Positions 17,416 through 27,804 of a stretch of 64,000 nucleotides of DNA are shown piece by piece. Every line of letters starts with the position of its first letter. The stretch's first letter is position 1. The DNA comes from Novosphingobium capsulatum. Lineage in GTDB: Bacteria; Pseudomonadota; Alphaproteobacteria; Sphingomonadales; Sphingomonadaceae. The DNA lies in contig DQVI01000138.1 of the NCBI GenBank assembly GCA_015661825.1, forward strand, positions 1-64,000, read 5' to 3'. A program made the position numbers and the translations under genes. A model generated the notes under the pieces. That model searched no databases. It saw only the letters and a program-made list of their open reading frames with translations, and had not been told where the DNA came from.

Positions 17416-18240
17416 ATGACTCCCCCCCTTTCCGAGACACCCATGGCTCCCACCGCAATTGCCCATTCCCTGCCTGACGATGGCCCCGCCAAGATCAGCG
17501 CGCGCAATGTCTCGGTCTTCTATGGCGCCAAGCGCGCGATCGACGACGTGTCGATCGACGTGCCCAAGGACTATGTGACCGCGTTCATCGGGCCCTCGGG
17601 CTGCGGCAAGTCGACGTTCCTGCGCTCCTTGAACCGCATGAACGACACGATCCCCCATGCCCGTGTGGAAGGGGAAATCCTGCTCGACGGGCAGGACATC
17701 TACCGCTCGGGGATGGACGTGGTGCAACTGCGCGCGCGCGTGGGCATGGTCTTCCAGAAGCCCAACCCGTTCCCCAAGTCGATCTACGAGAACATCGCCT
17801 ATGGCCCGCGCATCCACGGGCTGACGACGAGCAAGAGCGAACTGGACGGCATCATCGAAAGCTCGCTCCAGCGCGCTGGCCTGTGGGACGAAGTCAAGGA
17901 TCGCCTGAGTGACAGCGGCACCGCGCTCTCGGGCGGGCAGCAGCAGCGCCTGTGCATCGCGCGGGCCATCGCGGTCGATCCCGAAGTGATCCTGATGGAC
18001 GAGCCCTGCTCGGCGCTCGACCCCATCGCGACCGCGCGCATCGAGGAACTGATCGACGAACTGCACGGGCGCTATGCCATCGTGATCGTCACCCACTCGA
18101 TGCAACAGGCCGCCCGTGTCTCGCAGCGCACCGCATTCTTCCATATGGGCAAGATCGTGGAATATGGCACGACCTCGGATATCTTCACCAATCCGCGGGA
18201 AGAGCGCACCAAGGACTACATCACCGGCCGTTACGGTTAA
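17416..18240 (+). CDS. pstB: Phosphate ABC transporter ATP-binding protein PstB
   Basis: PstB is the ATPase that drives phosphate import through PstCA. In 274 residues it has Walker [10 protein letters not shown], a Q-loop at [13 protein letters not shown], the ABC signature [16 protein letters not shown], Walker [14 protein letters not shown], and the H-loop [12 protein letters not shown]. The [14 protein letters not shown] context is specific to PstB. Start ATG 17416 lies just after the pstA stop with GGTGG nearby; MAPTAIAH (17443) is an alternative. The end is followed after 12 bases by phoU. Confidence 0.95.
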   Translation: MTPPLSETPMAPTAIAHSLPDDGPAKISARNVSVFYGAKRAIDDVSIDVPKDYVTAFIGPSGCGKSTFLRSLNRMNDTIPHARVEGEILLDGQDIYRSGMDVVQLRARVGMVFQKPNPFPKSIYENIAYGPRIHGLTTSKSELDGIIESSLQRAGLWDEVKDRLSDSGTALSGGQQQRLCIARAIAVDPEVILMDEPCSALDPIATARIEELIDELHGRYAIVIVTHSMQQAARVSQRTAFFHMGKIVEYGTTSDIFTNPREERTKDYITGRYG

Positions 18241-18252
18241 GGAAAACAGAAC

Positions 18253-18936
18253 GTGGCTGAACATACCGTCAAGGCATTCGACGACGACATCACCCGCCTG
18301 CGCGGGCTGGTGGCCGAAATGGGCGGCCTGGCCGAACTTTCCATCACCGAGGCGATGGAAGCCCTGGTCGGCGGCAACGAGGAACTGGCCGCAGGCGTGA
18401 TCGCCCGCGACAAGCGCATCGACCAGCTCGAAGGCGAGGTCGACCGCCTCGCCATCCGCGTGCTGGCCCTGCGCGCGCCGATGGCCGACGACTTGCGCGA
18501 GGTGATCGCCGCGCTCAAGATCGCCGGGGTGATCGAGCGCATCGGCGACTATGCCAAGAACATCGCCAAGCGCGTGGGCCACATCGCCGGGCGCAAGCGG
18601 TTCGAGCCGCTCACCCTGCTTCCGGTCATGAACGAGATGGCCAGCGACATGGTCCACGATGTGCTGACCGCCTATGCCGCGCGCGATGCCGATGCTGCTG
18701 CCGAGATCGTCGCCCGCGATGCCAAGGTCGATGCCTTCTACGACAGCGTGTTCCGCAACTATGTCTCGTTCATGGTGGAAAACCCCGCCACGATCAGCAG
18801 CGTGGCCCAGTTGATGTTCGTGGCGCGCAACATCGAGCGGATCGGCGATCAGGCGACCAATATCGCCGAAATCGTCCACTATGCCGCCACCGGCGCCTAC
18901 CTGCCCGAGCGTGAGGACGTACTGCCTCCGGCGTGA
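18253..18936 (+). CDS. phoU: Phosphate signalling protein PhoU
   Basis: PhoU is a 227-residue cytoplasmic regulator that links the Pst transporter to PhoR and keeps the regulon off when phosphate is plentiful. It shows two repeated three-helix PhoU domains, each with a conserved metal-site segment: EGEVDRLAIRVLALRAPMADDLRE in the first and VARNIERIGDQATNIAE in the second, with IERIGDYAKNIAKR between them. The start is GTG at 18253 with AAGGAAA upstream. It is the last transporter-linked gene before phoB. Confidence 0.94.
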   Translation: MAEHTVKAFDDDITRLRGLVAEMGGLAELSITEAMEALVGGNEELAAGVIARDKRIDQLEGEVDRLAIRVLALRAPMADDLREVIAALKIAGVIERIGDYAKNIAKRVGHIAGRKRFEPLTLLPVMNEMASDMVHDVLTAYAARDADAAAEIVARDAKVDAFYDSVFRNYVSFMVENPATISSVAQLMFVARNIERIGDQATNIAEIVHYAATGAYLPEREDVLPPA

Positions 18937-19047
18937 TCGGCGTGTGATCGGCGCGGGGGGCGAAACATTCCGGGCGCTTTCGTCATGGCTGCGTAACAAT
19001 TGTCGTGTTTTCGCAAGCTTGCTGTCAAAGTTGATCGGAGATAACGC

Positions 19048-19737
19048 GTGTCTGCTCCCAAGCTGCTTCTCGTCGAGGACGACACGGCCCTGGCCGAGCT
19101 GGTCGAATACCGCTTTCGCGGCGAAGGCTACGAGGTCCGCTCGACCGACGATGGCGACGAGGCCCTGCTTCTGGCCGCAGAAGACACCCCCGATCTCGTC
19201 CTGCTCGACTGGATGATCGGGGGCACCAGCGGGATCGAGGTCTGCCGCCGCCTGCGCCGCCAGAAGGCGACCGCCCATGTGCCGATCATCATGCTCACCG
19301 CCCGCAGCGACGAGGACGACCGCATTCGTGGCCTCGAAACCGGCGCCGACGACTATGTGACCAAGCCCTTCTCCCCGCGCGAGCTGATCGCCCGCGTGGG
19401 CGCGGTCCTGCGCCGCGTGCGCCCGGCGCTGGCGGGCGAGACGATCACCGTGGGCGACCTCTCGCTCGACCCGACTGCGCACCGCGTCATCCGGCGCGGC
19501 CAGCAGATCAAGATCGGGCCGACCGAATTCCGCCTGCTCAAGCATTTCATGGAGCATCCGGGCCGGGTCTTCTCGCGCGGGCAACTGCTCGATGCGGTCT
19601 GGGGCAGCGGCAGCGACATCGAGTTGCGCACGGTCGACGTCCACATCCGCCGCCTGCGCCAGGCCATTGCCCTTCCCGGCGCCGCCGACCCGGTGCGCAC
19701 CGTGCGCTCGGCGGGCTATGCCCTCGAAGGCGTCTGA
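19048..19737 (+). CDS. phoB: Phosphate regulon response regulator PhoB
   Basis: PhoB is an OmpR-class response regulator of 229 residues that binds Pho boxes when phosphorylated by PhoR. The receiver domain has acidic residues E10-D12, phospho-acceptor D54 (VLLDWMI) and K106 (DYVTKPFSPREL). The winged-helix domain ends with ELRTVDVHIRRLRQAI and VRSAGYALE. The start is GTG at 19048 with GGAG 7 bases upstream. In the 111 bases after phoU there are only degenerate Pho-like 7-mers (tcgtcat at 18980, ttgtcgt at 19000), so autoregulation is possible but weakly supported. Confidence 0.95.
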   Translation: MSAPKLLLVEDDTALAELVEYRFRGEGYEVRSTDDGDEALLLAAEDTPDLVLLDWMIGGTSGIEVCRRLRRQKATAHVPIIMLTARSDEDDRIRGLETGADDYVTKPFSPRELIARVGAVLRRVRPALAGETITVGDLSLDPTAHRVIRRGQQIKIGPTEFRLLKHFMEHPGRVFSRGQLLDAVWGSGSDIELRTVDVHIRRLRQAIALPGAADPVRTVRSAGYALEGV

Positions 19738-19973
19738 CACACATTCAGCCTGTCGCGCATTGTTTCATTGCACCGCACCCAAAAGTTGCAGCTTTGTTTG
19801 AAAAAGTTGCTGGCGCGTCGAAGTACTGGAAAAGAAGCGATCCCCACCCCATTCTCGGTATCGTAGCCTTTGGTCGAACTGGACGGTTCCAGCCAATTGC
19901 GCTGCGATGCCGCAAATGAACCAAGGTCAGATCGGGCCTCTCGCCACGATCTCCCTTTCAGGGGACCACCACG

Positions 19974-20252
19974 ATGCCGCACACGCTCTTTTCCCGTCCG
20001 TCCACATCCCAGCCCCGCACCGATGCGCGGTTGCGCTGGAACGATGTGGAATCGCTCCCGGTTCACTCGGCACTCGTCGGCCTTGTCGTGCTCGGGGTTC
20101 TGGGCGTGCTCGCCTGGGTCCTGAATCTCGACCTCGACCTGCTCGAAGGGACCGGCCCGATGGGCGTGGCCCCGCTGGTCATCGGCATGGGGGCCTGCGC
20201 GGCGCTCGCCCGTGCCTGGATGGTCATGTATCGCGCCGATCACCCGTCCTGA
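19974..20252 (+). CDS. Small hypothetical membrane protein
   Basis: The protein has 92 residues. A polar N-terminal 30 residues precede two hydrophobic segments, about residues 30-50 (HSALVGLVVLGVLGVLAWVL) and 62-84. A GGGGA site about 8 bases before the ATG supports translation. It sits between phoB and the bestrophin gene on the same strand. No family is recognised and no function is proposed. Confidence 0.65.
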   Translation: MPHTLFSRPSTSQPRTDARLRWNDVESLPVHSALVGLVVLGVLGVLAWVLNLDLDLLEGTGPMGVAPLVIGMGACAALARAWMVMYRADHPS

Positions 20253-20332
20253 GCGCTCCGGCAGCGGCTGGCGCGCCCCGTTTCCTCATCCCCAAAGCGG
20301 CCTGAGAAAGCCGAAGGAAAGCAGTACCCTCC

Positions 20333-21217
20333 ATGATTGTTGGCAAGACCCCGCGTATCCGCATGACGTTCGTGGCAGCCTGGCACACCCTGCTGGCCCT
20401 GCTCGTCTGGGACGTGGCCGTCACCGTGTTCTACTACTTCGCGCCGTTTCCCGGCCCGGCCCTGCCGCTCACCATCTTCGGCACGGGGCTGGCGCTGCTG
20501 CTCGGCTTCCGCGTCAACTCGGCCTACCAGCGGTGGTGGGAAGGCCGCATCGTGTGGGGCGCGATGACCAACAATTCGCGCAGCTTTGCCCGCGCCGTGG
20601 GCAGCTTCCTGCCCGATACCCGGCAAGGCCGCACGCTGCGCGATGAACTCGTGCGCCGCCATGTCGCCTATGTCCATGTCCTGCGCCACCAGTTGCGCGG
20701 GCAGCCCCCGCGCGAATCTGCCGAGCGCGTACTCGAAACCACCGACATTCCCGAACTGGCCTTGCGCAACCCGGCCAATGGCCTGCTCGAAGGCAATGGC
20801 CTGCGCCTCGCCAAGGCCCAGCGCGAAGGGATGATCGACACGATCCAGCATTCGCGGATCGAGGCCATCATGGTCGAGATCAGCAATGCCCAGGGCGCCA
20901 TGGAGCGCCTGCGCAACACCCCGCTTCCGGCCCAGTACCGCAGCTTCCCCACGTTCTTCACGCGCCTGTTCTGCGTGCTGCTGCCGATCGGTCTGGTCGA
21001 ATCGCTGGGCCCGGCCACCCCGATGGGCTCGGCCCTGGCGGGTTTCATGTTCCTCGCCGCGCTTCAGATCGGCGACGATCTGGTCAACCCGTTTGCCGAC
21101 ACGATCCACGACGCCCCGCTCAACGCGATGTGCGCGACGATCGAATCCGACCTCAACGAGAGCATCGGCCTGCCCCCCGCCCCGGTGGTGCAGCCGGTCG
21201 ACGGGGTGCTCTGGTAA
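20333..21217 (+). CDS. Bestrophin-family (UPF0187/YneE) ion channel
   Basis: The 294-residue membrane protein belongs to the bacterial bestrophin family, pentameric channels that conduct chloride in animals and mainly cations in characterised bacterial members. The diagnostic region is GFRVNSAYQRWWEGRIVWGAMTNNSR at about residues 61-86. Hydrophobic segments flank it, and the C-terminal ALQIGDDLVNPFA is the conserved cytosolic gate-side motif. The start at ATG 20333 has no close ribosome site; AAGGAAAG is about 15 bases upstream. It is convergent with the DUF1467 gene, with no obvious terminator in the 21-base gap. Confidence 0.9.
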   Translation: MIVGKTPRIRMTFVAAWHTLLALLVWDVAVTVFYYFAPFPGPALPLTIFGTGLALLLGFRVNSAYQRWWEGRIVWGAMTNNSRSFARAVGSFLPDTRQGRTLRDELVRRHVAYVHVLRHQLRGQPPRESAERVLETTDIPELALRNPANGLLEGNGLRLAKAQREGMIDTIQHSRIEAIMVEISNAQGAMERLRNTPLPAQYRSFPTFFTRLFCVLLPIGLVESLGPATPMGSALAGFMFLAALQIGDDLVNPFADTIHDAPLNAMCATIESDLNESIGLPPAPVVQPVDGVLW

Positions 21218-21238
21218 GAAAGGTTCAGGCGGCCGGTT

Positions 21239-21508
21239 TCACCCCAGCCAGCGGGTCCAGTCGAGATCGGCCGCCGAAACCCAGCCTTCCCTGAAATTGG
21301 CATAGAACAGCGCAAAGAGCGCCAAAGACAGGACGGTGGCCCGCAAGGCCACCCGTCCGGGCCGGAAATTCACCGGCGCGCTGGCAACATGGCCGCGCCC
21401 GATGTCCTGCCCCGCCTCCTCGGGCGTGCGCAGCCCGAAGGGCAGCACCAGAAACCCGCTGAACACCCAGAACAGCGCATAAATCGCGAGCATCGACGTC
21501 CAGCGCAT
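21239..21508 (-). CDS. DUF1467 family small membrane protein
   Basis: An 89-residue protein with two hydrophobic helices (about residues 5-24 and 55-72) separated by a short loop with LPFGLRTPEE. This matches the alphaproteobacterial DUF1467 family. It is the last gene of the leftward series nuo-birA-coaX-rnj, 47 bases after rnj, where this family is commonly found. Its role is unknown. Confidence 0.8.
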   Translation of the reverse strand: MRWTSMLAIYALFWVFSGFLVLPFGLRTPEEAGQDIGRGHVASAPVNFRPGRVALRATVLSLALFALFYANFREGWVSAADLDWTRWLG

Positions 21509-21555
21509 CGGCGCGTCCCTCCCTGTTCAGGAGCGGACGCGCAGCGCGCCCGTCC

Positions 21556-23208
21556 TCATTTTTCCCGCAGCAGAACCTGCACGACCGGCTTCTTGCCGCA
21601 CCAGCGCTGCGCCGCCCGTCTTACCGTCAGGCGCACGCATTCGGCAACCGCCACGCGGTCCCGCTTGCGGTCGCCCTTGAGGCTCTTGAGCGCCTTGGAC
21701 ACATCCTCGCGCGCTTCCTCAAGGAACGGCTCCATGTCCTCTTCCAGAGGCACACCGACGCAGCCGAAATCGACCGCCGAGGCCTGCTTGCCCTCGGGCG
21801 TGACCGCCAGCGCCACGCTGATCAGGCCATTGTTGCCCAGCTTGCGGCGCATGGCCATCGCCTCGCCATCGGCGGGCGCGATGATGTCACCATCGAGCAC
21901 GAAGCGCCCGTTGCGCTCCTCGCTCAGCTTGACCGGCCCATTGGGCGCCAGTCGCACCAGATCGCCATTCTTCTGCACGATCGTCTTCGGGATGCCCTCG
22001 GCCTTGCCCAGACGGGCCTGCTCGGCCATGTGGCGGATCTCGCCATGGACGGGCACGAGGATCTCGGGCCGCAGCCATTCATAGAGCGCGACGAGTTCGG
22101 GGCGCCCGGGATGGCCCGAAACGTGGATCATCGACTGCTTGTCGGTGATCAGGCGCACGCCCTTCTGGACCAGCGCGTTCTGCACGCGGCCGATGGCCAG
22201 TTCGTTGCCCGGAATCTGGCGGGTGGAGAAAACCACCGCATCGCCCGCTTCCAGCTTGATCGGATGCTGGTCGGTGGCGATGCGCGAAAGCGCGGCGCGC
22301 GCCTCGCCCTGCCCGCCCGTCGCCAGGATCAGCACTTCGCCGCGCGGCAGGTCCATCGCCGCGTCCATGCTGATGGTATCAGGGAAATCGAGCAGATAGC
22401 CCGAGGCCTGCGCAACCTTGATGATCCGGTCGAGCGAACGCCCGGCCACGCAAAGCTTGCGGTTGGTCACTTCGGCCACTTCGGCCAGCGTTTGCAGGCG
22501 CGCCACGTTCGAAGCGAACGTCGTCACCACCACGCGCCGTCCGGGCAGGTCTGCAATCGTTTCCAAAAGCCCGGCGCGCACGGCCCCTTCCGAGCCCGAA
22601 GCCTTGGCATTGAACACGTTGGTCGAATCGCAAACGAGCGCAAGAATGCCCTCGTCGCCCATCGCGGTCAGCTCTTCCTCGGTCGCGGGGGTGCCCACGC
22701 GCGGTTCGTCGTCGAGCTTCCAGTCCCCGGTGTGGAAGACCCTGCCATAAGGCGTGTCGATCAGCAGGGCATTGCCTTCTGCAATCGAGTGCGCCAGCGG
22801 CACGTAGCGGATGCCGAACGGCCCGAGATCGAACGATCCCTCGTTCTCGATCACGTTGAGTTCGACCTGCCGGTCGATCCCGGCCTCGACCAGCTTCTCG
22901 TTGACGAGCCGCGCGGTAAAGGGCGTCGCATAGAGCGGCACGCCCAGTTCCTGCGCAAAATAGGGCACCGCGCCGATGTGATCTTCGTGGGCATGGGTCA
23001 GCACCACGCCCAGCAGATCCTTCTTGCGCGCCTCGATGAATTCGAGATCGGCAAAAACGAGTTCGACGCCCGGATACCACGGATCGGCAAAGGTCATGCC
23101 CAGGTCGACCATCAACCACTTTCCGTCGCACCCGTAGAGGTTGACGTTCATTCCGATCTCGCCCGAACCACCAAGGGCGAGAAACAGTAATTCCTTTCCG
23201 GGCTTCAC
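21556..23208 (-). CDS. rnj: Ribonuclease J
   Basis: RNase J is a metallo-beta-lactamase-fold endo- and 5'-3' exoribonuclease used in rRNA maturation and mRNA decay. The 550-residue protein has the zinc motif [15 protein letters not shown], further metal ligands in [10 protein letters not shown], and the beta-CASP portion with [13 protein letters not shown] and [29 protein letters not shown]. The start is GTG at 23208, overlapping the coaX stop as GTGA, so it is probably translationally coupled. RNase E is also encoded in this window, so this organism has both types. Confidence 0.95.
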   Translation of the reverse strand: MKPGKELLFLALGGSGEIGMNVNLYGCDGKWLMVDLGMTFADPWYPGVELVFADLEFIEARKKDLLGVVLTHAHEDHIGAVPYFAQELGVPLYATPFTARLVNEKLVEAGIDRQVELNVIENEGSFDLGPFGIRYVPLAHSIAEGNALLIDTPYGRVFHTGDWKLDDEPRVGTPATEEELTAMGDEGILALVCDSTNVFNAKASGSEGAVRAGLLETIADLPGRRVVVTTFASNVARLQTLAEVAEVTNRKLCVAGRSLDRIIKVAQASGYLLDFPDTISMDAAMDLPRGEVLILATGGQGEARAALSRIATDQHPIKLEAGDAVVFSTRQIPGNELAIGRVQNALVQKGVRLITDKQSMIHVSGHPGRPELVALYEWLRPEILVPVHGEIRHMAEQARLGKAEGIPKTIVQKNGDLVRLAPNGPVKLSEERNGRFVLDGDIIAPADGEAMAMRRKLGNNGLISVALAVTPEGKQASAVDFGCVGVPLEEDMEPFLEEAREDVSKALKSLKGDRKRDRVAVAECVRLTVRRAAQRWCGKKPVVQVLLREK

Positions 23209-24011
23209 TCTAATGTCCTGTTCTGGCCCGCCATCCCGGCGCGCTCTGCAAGTAGGGCCATGCCGTCGAGCGTCAGATCCGCGTCGACATGGTCAAAAAT
23301 CTGTGTGTGCCGATCGAACAGGACAGCGAGCCCCCCCGTGGCGATGACTTTGGCCGGCTCCCCGATTTCGGCGCGCATCCGGGCAATGAGGCCTTCCATC
23401 ATGGCCACATAACCCCAGAACACGCCGATGTGCATCTGGTCTTCCGTGTTACGCCCTATCACGCTTTCGCCCACACGCGGAACCGAAATGGCAATGCGGG
23501 GCAATTTGGCCGCCGCATTGACCAGCGCATCGAGCGAAAGGTTGATTCCCGGCGCGATAATCCCGCCCTTGTAGGTGCCTTGCGGGTCGACCCAGTCGAA
23601 CGTCGTGGCCGTTCCGAAATCGATGATGATCAGGTGCTCACCGGGAAGTCCGGCATGGCCGGCGATCACGTTGAGCGCGCGGTCCGCGCCCAGCGAGCGC
23701 GGCTCATCGACATCGGCAAGGAAGCCCCATGCCGCGTCGCCCTGCCCGGCCACCATGGCCTCAAGGCCAAAATACTTGTCGGCCAGAACCTGAAGGTTGT
23801 GCAACGCGCGCGGCACCACCGTCGAGATGATGATCCGCCGCACCGCGCTGCGATCAAACCCCTGGATTTCCATGAGTTGAAGCAGCCAGACGGCGTATTC
23901 GTCGGCCGTGCGGCGCGGATCGGTGGCCACGCGCCAGCGCGCGCGGATGGTCCCGTCCTCGAACAGGGCGAAGACCACATTGGTATTGCCGACATCGACA
24001 GCCAGCAGCAT
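23205..24011 (-). CDS. coaX: Type III pantothenate kinase
   Basis: CoaX phosphorylates pantothenate in the first step of CoA synthesis. It is a 268-residue ASKHA-fold kinase with phosphate motif DVGNTN at residues 5-10, [11 protein letters not shown] (G-x-D-R) and [10 protein letters not shown]. Type III enzymes are not feedback-inhibited by CoA and need a monovalent cation. The ATG at 24011 has GGGAGAG about 6 bases upstream. It lies 19 bases after birA and overlaps rnj, the usual alphaproteobacterial arrangement birA-coaX-rnj. Confidence 0.95.
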   Translation of the reverse strand: MLLAVDVGNTNVVFALFEDGTIRARWRVATDPRRTADEYAVWLLQLMEIQGFDRSAVRRIIISTVVPRALHNLQVLADKYFGLEAMVAGQGDAAWGFLADVDEPRSLGADRALNVIAGHAGLPGEHLIIIDFGTATTFDWVDPQGTYKGGIIAPGINLSLDALVNAAAKLPRIAISVPRVGESVIGRNTEDQMHIGVFWGYVAMMEGLIARMRAEIGEPAKVIATGGLAVLFDRHTQIFDHVDADLTLDGMALLAERAGMAGQNRTLE

Positions 24012-24030
24012 CAGTTCTCTCCCAGGCGAT

Positions 24031-24825
24031 TCATGTGCTCAGGGCGGTCATTCCCGCAGGATCGCCCACCAGATCGACATCGCCCGCGTGAACGGCAAGC
24101 ATGCGACCATCGGCAAGGCGCAGTTGCGCCACGCCATCGGCATCGATCCCGGCAAAGCCACCCATGATGGCCCCATGGGCCTTGTCGTTGACAGAAACAA
24201 GCGTGCCCCGCGGCACCGCGCAGGCTTCCCACCGTGCGCGCAAGACCGGCCATTGCCCGGTATGCCAAGCGGCCAGATGCAAGGCCCAGCGTTCGGCCAG
24301 AACCTGCGCGAAGACATCGCGCGAAACGGGATGGCCCAGTTCGGCAAGGCTCGTCGTCGCGCGCCCCTCCACCTGTGGTGCCTGGGCCAGATTGACCCCG
24401 ATCCCCACCACGATGGCAGCACCACTGCGTTCGAGCAGCACGCCCGCCAGCTTGGCCGATCCCACCAGCAGGTCGTTGGGCCACTTGAGATAGAGGTGCG
24501 CAAGGCCGGGGCACAGTGTCGCCACCGCTTCATGAACGGCAAGCCCTGCCACCAGCGCAAGGGTCTGGGGGGCGGTCTCCCCCGGCGCCAGCAGCGCAAG
24601 GGTCGATCCCATGAAATTGCCGGCGCCATCGCTCCAGACACGGCCCGAACGGCCCCGCCCGGCGCTCTGGCGATCGGCAATCAGCCAATACCCCTCAAAA
24701 GGGCAATCCCCCCCACCCGCGCGCGCGAGAAGCGCAGCGTTGGTGGAGGGGATTTCGTTGACGACTTCGAACAAGACGAAGTGCTTGTCGTGATCAGGCG
24801 AAGTGGAACAGCGCGGCGGCCGCAT
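24031..24825 (-). CDS. birA: Biotin-[acetyl-CoA-carboxylase] ligase
   Basis: BirA activates biotin and attaches it to the carboxylase carrier protein. The protein has up to 264 residues, with the biotin/AMP motif [19 protein letters not shown] (catalytic lysine region) and GIGVNLAQ. There is no N-terminal helix-turn-helix, so it is the monofunctional form that does not repress transcription. The ATG at 24825 overlaps nuoN by 32 bases; a TTG at 24774, just after the nuoN stop, is an alternative. The gene directly continues the nuo operon. Confidence 0.92.
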   Translation of the reverse strand: MRPPRCSTSPDHDKHFVLFEVVNEIPSTNAALLARAGGGDCPFEGYWLIADRQSAGRGRSGRVWSDGAGNFMGSTLALLAPGETAPQTLALVAGLAVHEAVATLCPGLAHLYLKWPNDLLVGSAKLAGVLLERSGAAIVVGIGVNLAQAPQVEGRATTSLAELGHPVSRDVFAQVLAERWALHLAAWHTGQWPVLRARWEACAVPRGTLVSVNDKAHGAIMGGFAGIDADGVAQLRLADGRMLAVHAGDVDLVGDPAGMTALST

Positions 24826-26260
24826 TGCCCGCCAGACCGCCCAGCCACTTGGTGAGCAGATAGCCCAGCGGCGAGATGAACAGCGTGGCGAGAACCAGCA
24901 GCACCGAGTGCGCGATGTCGCTCGAACCCTTCACCTTGTCGGCAGCCTCGTCGAAGTAGAGCACCTTGACCACCTTGAGGTAGTAGAAGGCACCGATCAC
25001 CGACGCAGCGATAGCGATCGAGCCCAGCGCCACGAGGTGCGCCTGAACCGCAGCCTGGAACACCACGAACTTGCCCCAGAAGCCCAGCAGCGGCGGAAGG
25101 CCCGCCAGGCTGAGCATCACGCAGGCCAGAGCCAGTGCCAGACCCGGACGGGTCTTCGACAGGCCCGCCAGATCGCTGATCGCCTCGACCTGCTCGCCAT
25201 TGGCATCGCGCAGCATCAGGATCGCCACGAAACCGGCCACCGACATCGCCACGTAGATGGCGAGGTAGACGAGCACGGCCGCAGCGCCCGGCTGGTTGGC
25301 GCAAGCCAGACCAACGAGCATGAAGCCGACGTTGTTGATCGACGAATAGGCCATCAGGCGCTTGATGTTGGTCTGGCCGATGGCACCCAGTGCCCCGATC
25401 ACGATCGAGAGCAGCGCGGCGAAGATGATGATCTGCTGCCAGGCACCCGGCTGGGCCCCATAGGCTTCGAGGCTCACGCGCATCATCAGCGTCAGCGCGG
25501 CAGCCTTGGGGGCCGTCGCGAAGAACGCGGTGACGGGCGTGGGCGCGCCTTCATAAACGTCGGGCGTCCACATGTGGAACGGCGCGGCGCTGATCTTGAA
25601 GGCAAGCCCGGCCAGCACGAAGACGAGGCCGAACGTGGCGCCCGTGCCCAGACCATGATGGGCCAGAGCAAGGCGGATGCCGTCGAAGTTGGTCGTGCCG
25701 GTAAAGCCGTAGGTGAGGCTCACACCATAGAGCAGGATGCCCGAAGCGAGCGAGCCGAGCACGAAGTACTTGAGGCCCGATTCCGCCGAGCGGTCATCGT
25801 TGCGCAGGATCGAGGCCAGCACATAGGAAGCAAGGCTGTTGAGTTCGAGACCGATGTAGAGCGTGAGCAGGTCGGTCGCCGAGACCATGATCCCCATGCC
25901 CAGCGCCGCGAACAGCACCAGGATCGGGAATTCGGCCCGCATCGAGCGCGCGCGCTCGAAATAGGCCGGCGCAACGATCAGCGTCACACCCGCGCCGACA
26001 TAGATCAGAAGCTTGGCAAAGGCGGCAAAGGCGTCGGCGCGATAGAGGCCACCGAAAGCGGAGACATCCGCGCCGCTGGCCGACCCGCACAGGGCGGGCG
26101 CGGCGATCAGCGCGCAGGCGGCCAGCACGGCCACCGACAGGATCGAGATCAGGCGCGAGGCCTTGTCACCACCCCAGGCGGCCACGAGCAGCAGGACCAG
26201 GCCGGAAATGCTCAGCACTTCCTCGGCCATGGTGATCTGCAAAGAACGAAGGAGTTCCAT
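24794..26260 (-). CDS. nuoN: NADH-quinone oxidoreductase subunit N
   Basis: NuoN is one of the three antiporter-like membrane subunits of complex I. The 488 residues form about 14 hydrophobic helices and share the proton-antiporter domain: YVLASILRNDDRSAESGLKYF, the lysine-bearing KISAAPFHMWTPDVYEGAPTPVTAFFA, and LMAYSSINNVGFML. Its ATG overlaps the nuoM stop by one base (TGATG). It is the last structural gene of the nuo set. Confidence 0.96.
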   Translation of the reverse strand: MELLRSLQITMAEEVLSISGLVLLLVAAWGGDKASRLISILSVAVLAACALIAAPALCGSASGADVSAFGGLYRADAFAAFAKLLIYVGAGVTLIVAPAYFERARSMRAEFPILVLFAALGMGIMVSATDLLTLYIGLELNSLASYVLASILRNDDRSAESGLKYFVLGSLASGILLYGVSLTYGFTGTTNFDGIRLALAHHGLGTGATFGLVFVLAGLAFKISAAPFHMWTPDVYEGAPTPVTAFFATAPKAAALTLMMRVSLEAYGAQPGAWQQIIIFAALLSIVIGALGAIGQTNIKRLMAYSSINNVGFMLVGLACANQPGAAAVLVYLAIYVAMSVAGFVAILMLRDANGEQVEAISDLAGLSKTRPGLALALACVMLSLAGLPPLLGFWGKFVVFQAAVQAHLVALGSIAIAASVIGAFYYLKVVKVLYFDEAADKVKGSSDIAHSVLLVLATLFISPLGYLLTKWLGGLAGNAAAALFHFA

Positions 26261-27804
26261 CAGTGCGCCTCCCCGTGCGCGGCTTGGGCAGCAGCTTCGC
26301 CTTCAACAGGCTTGGCTGTTCCCAGTTGCAGTTGCGCGTCGCCCTTGGGCTTGGCCGAAGCCAGGCGCGTTTCGAGCGTGGCGATGTCCTTGCGCATGGG
26401 CGCAACGAACGTCTCGGGATAGACACCCATCCACAGGACCAGAGCCGCAAGCGGAACCATCATTGCCCATTCGCGGCAATCAAGGTCGGCCATGGCGGCC
26501 GCATCGGCATTCTTCTGGTCGCCGAAGATCACGCGGCGGTAGAGATAGAGCATGTAGGCTGCGCCCAGGATGATCCCGGTGCCGCAGACCAGCGCCACCC
26601 AGCTGCTTTCGGCGTAAACGCCCATCAGCGAGAGGAATTCACCCACGAAGCCGCTGGTGCCCGGAAGGCCGATCGCGGCCATCGTGAAGAGCATCATGAA
26701 CAGCGCGTAGTAGGGCATGTTGATGGCCAGGCCACCATAGCGGCTGATCTCGCGGGTGTGCAGGCGGTCGTAGATGACGCCCACGCCCAGGAACAGCGCG
26801 CCCGAGACCAGACCATGGCTGAGCATGACCAGCATCGAGCCTTCGAGGCCCTGACGGTTGAACGAGAACAGGCCGATCGTGACGATCGCCATGTGGGCGA
26901 CCGACGAATAGGCGATCAGCTTCTTCATGTCGCTCTGGACCAGCGCGATCAGCGAGGTGATCACGACGGCGGCCATCGACAGGCCCCAGATCATCGGCGC
27001 GAACTGTGCCGAAGCTTCGGGGAACATCGGCAGCGAGAAGCGGATGAAGCCGTAGCCACCCATCTTGAGCATGACGCCCGCCAGGATCACCGAACCGCCG
27101 GTGGGAGCCTGAACGTGGGCATCGGGCAGCCAGGTGTGGACCGGCCACATCGGCATCTTGACCGCGAAGCTGGCAAAGAAGGCCAGCCACAGCCAGGTCT
27201 GCGCCTGAACCGGGAAGCTGGTGACCATCAGGGTCGGGATGTCGCTGGTGCCAGCGGCGTTCACCATCCAGAACATCGCGATCAGCATCAGAACCGAGCC
27301 GAGCAGCGTGTAGAGGAAGAACTTGTAGCTGGCGTAGATACGATCCGCGCCACCCCAGATACCGATGATCAGGTACATCGGGATCAGGCCGGCTTCGAAC
27401 ATGATGTAGAAGAGGAAGATGTCCTGGGCGGTGAAGACGCCGATCATCAGCGTCTCCATCGCGAGGAAGGCGGCGTAGTATTCACCCGCGCGCTTCTCGA
27501 TCGAGTTCCAGCTCGCACCGATACAGATCGGCATGAGGAACACGGTCAGCGCGATCAGCAGCAGGGCGATGCCGTCGATGCCCAGCTTCCAGGAGAAGCC
27601 CGCGAAGAGAGCGGCATGTTCCTGGAACTGCCACTGCGACCCGCCGGTGTCGAAATTGGCCCAGAGCACGAGGCCCAGTGCCAGATCGACGAGGGTTGTC
27701 ACCAGTGCGATCAGGCGCGCGGCCTCCCGACTGGCCTTGAGAGCCAGGCCGGCGCCGACAAGCGGCACCAGCATCATGAGCGAAAGGATCGGAAATCCGG
27801 TCAT
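26260..27804 (-). CDS. nuoM: NADH-quinone oxidoreductase subunit M
   Basis: NuoM is an antiporter-like membrane subunit of complex I with 514 residues and about 14 helices. Motifs include the buried glutamate region [16 protein letters not shown], then [31 protein letters not shown] and [10 protein letters not shown]. The C-terminal tail is Ala/Lys rich. It overlaps nuoL by 4 bases (ATGA) and nuoN by one. Confidence 0.96.
   Translation of the reverse strand: MTGFPILSLMMLVPLVGAGLALKASREAARLIALVTTLVDLALGLVLWANFDTGGSQWQFQEHAALFAGFSWKLGIDGIALLLIALTVFLMPICIGASWNSIEKRAGEYYAAFLAMETLMIGVFTAQDIFLFYIMFEAGLIPMYLIIGIWGGADRIYASYKFFLYTLLGSVLMLIAMFWMVNAAGTSDIPTLMVTSFPVQAQTWLWLAFFASFAVKMPMWPVHTWLPDAHVQAPTGGSVILAGVMLKMGGYGFIRFSLPMFPEASAQFAPMIWGLSMAAVVITSLIALVQSDMKKLIAYSSVAHMAIVTIGLFSFNRQGLEGSMLVMLSHGLVSGALFLGVGVIYDRLHTREISRYGGLAINMPYYALFMMLFTMAAIGLPGTSGFVGEFLSLMGVYAESSWVALVCGTGIILGAAYMLYLYRRVIFGDQKNADAAAMADLDCREWAMMVPLAALVLWMGVYPETFVAPMRKDIATLETRLASAKPKGDAQLQLGTAKPVEGEAAAQAAHGEAH

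Noticed and set aside
18980-19006. Pho box before phoB
   Set aside because: The 7-mers tcgtcat and ttgtcgt are degenerate and not in 11-base phase; too weak to annotate.
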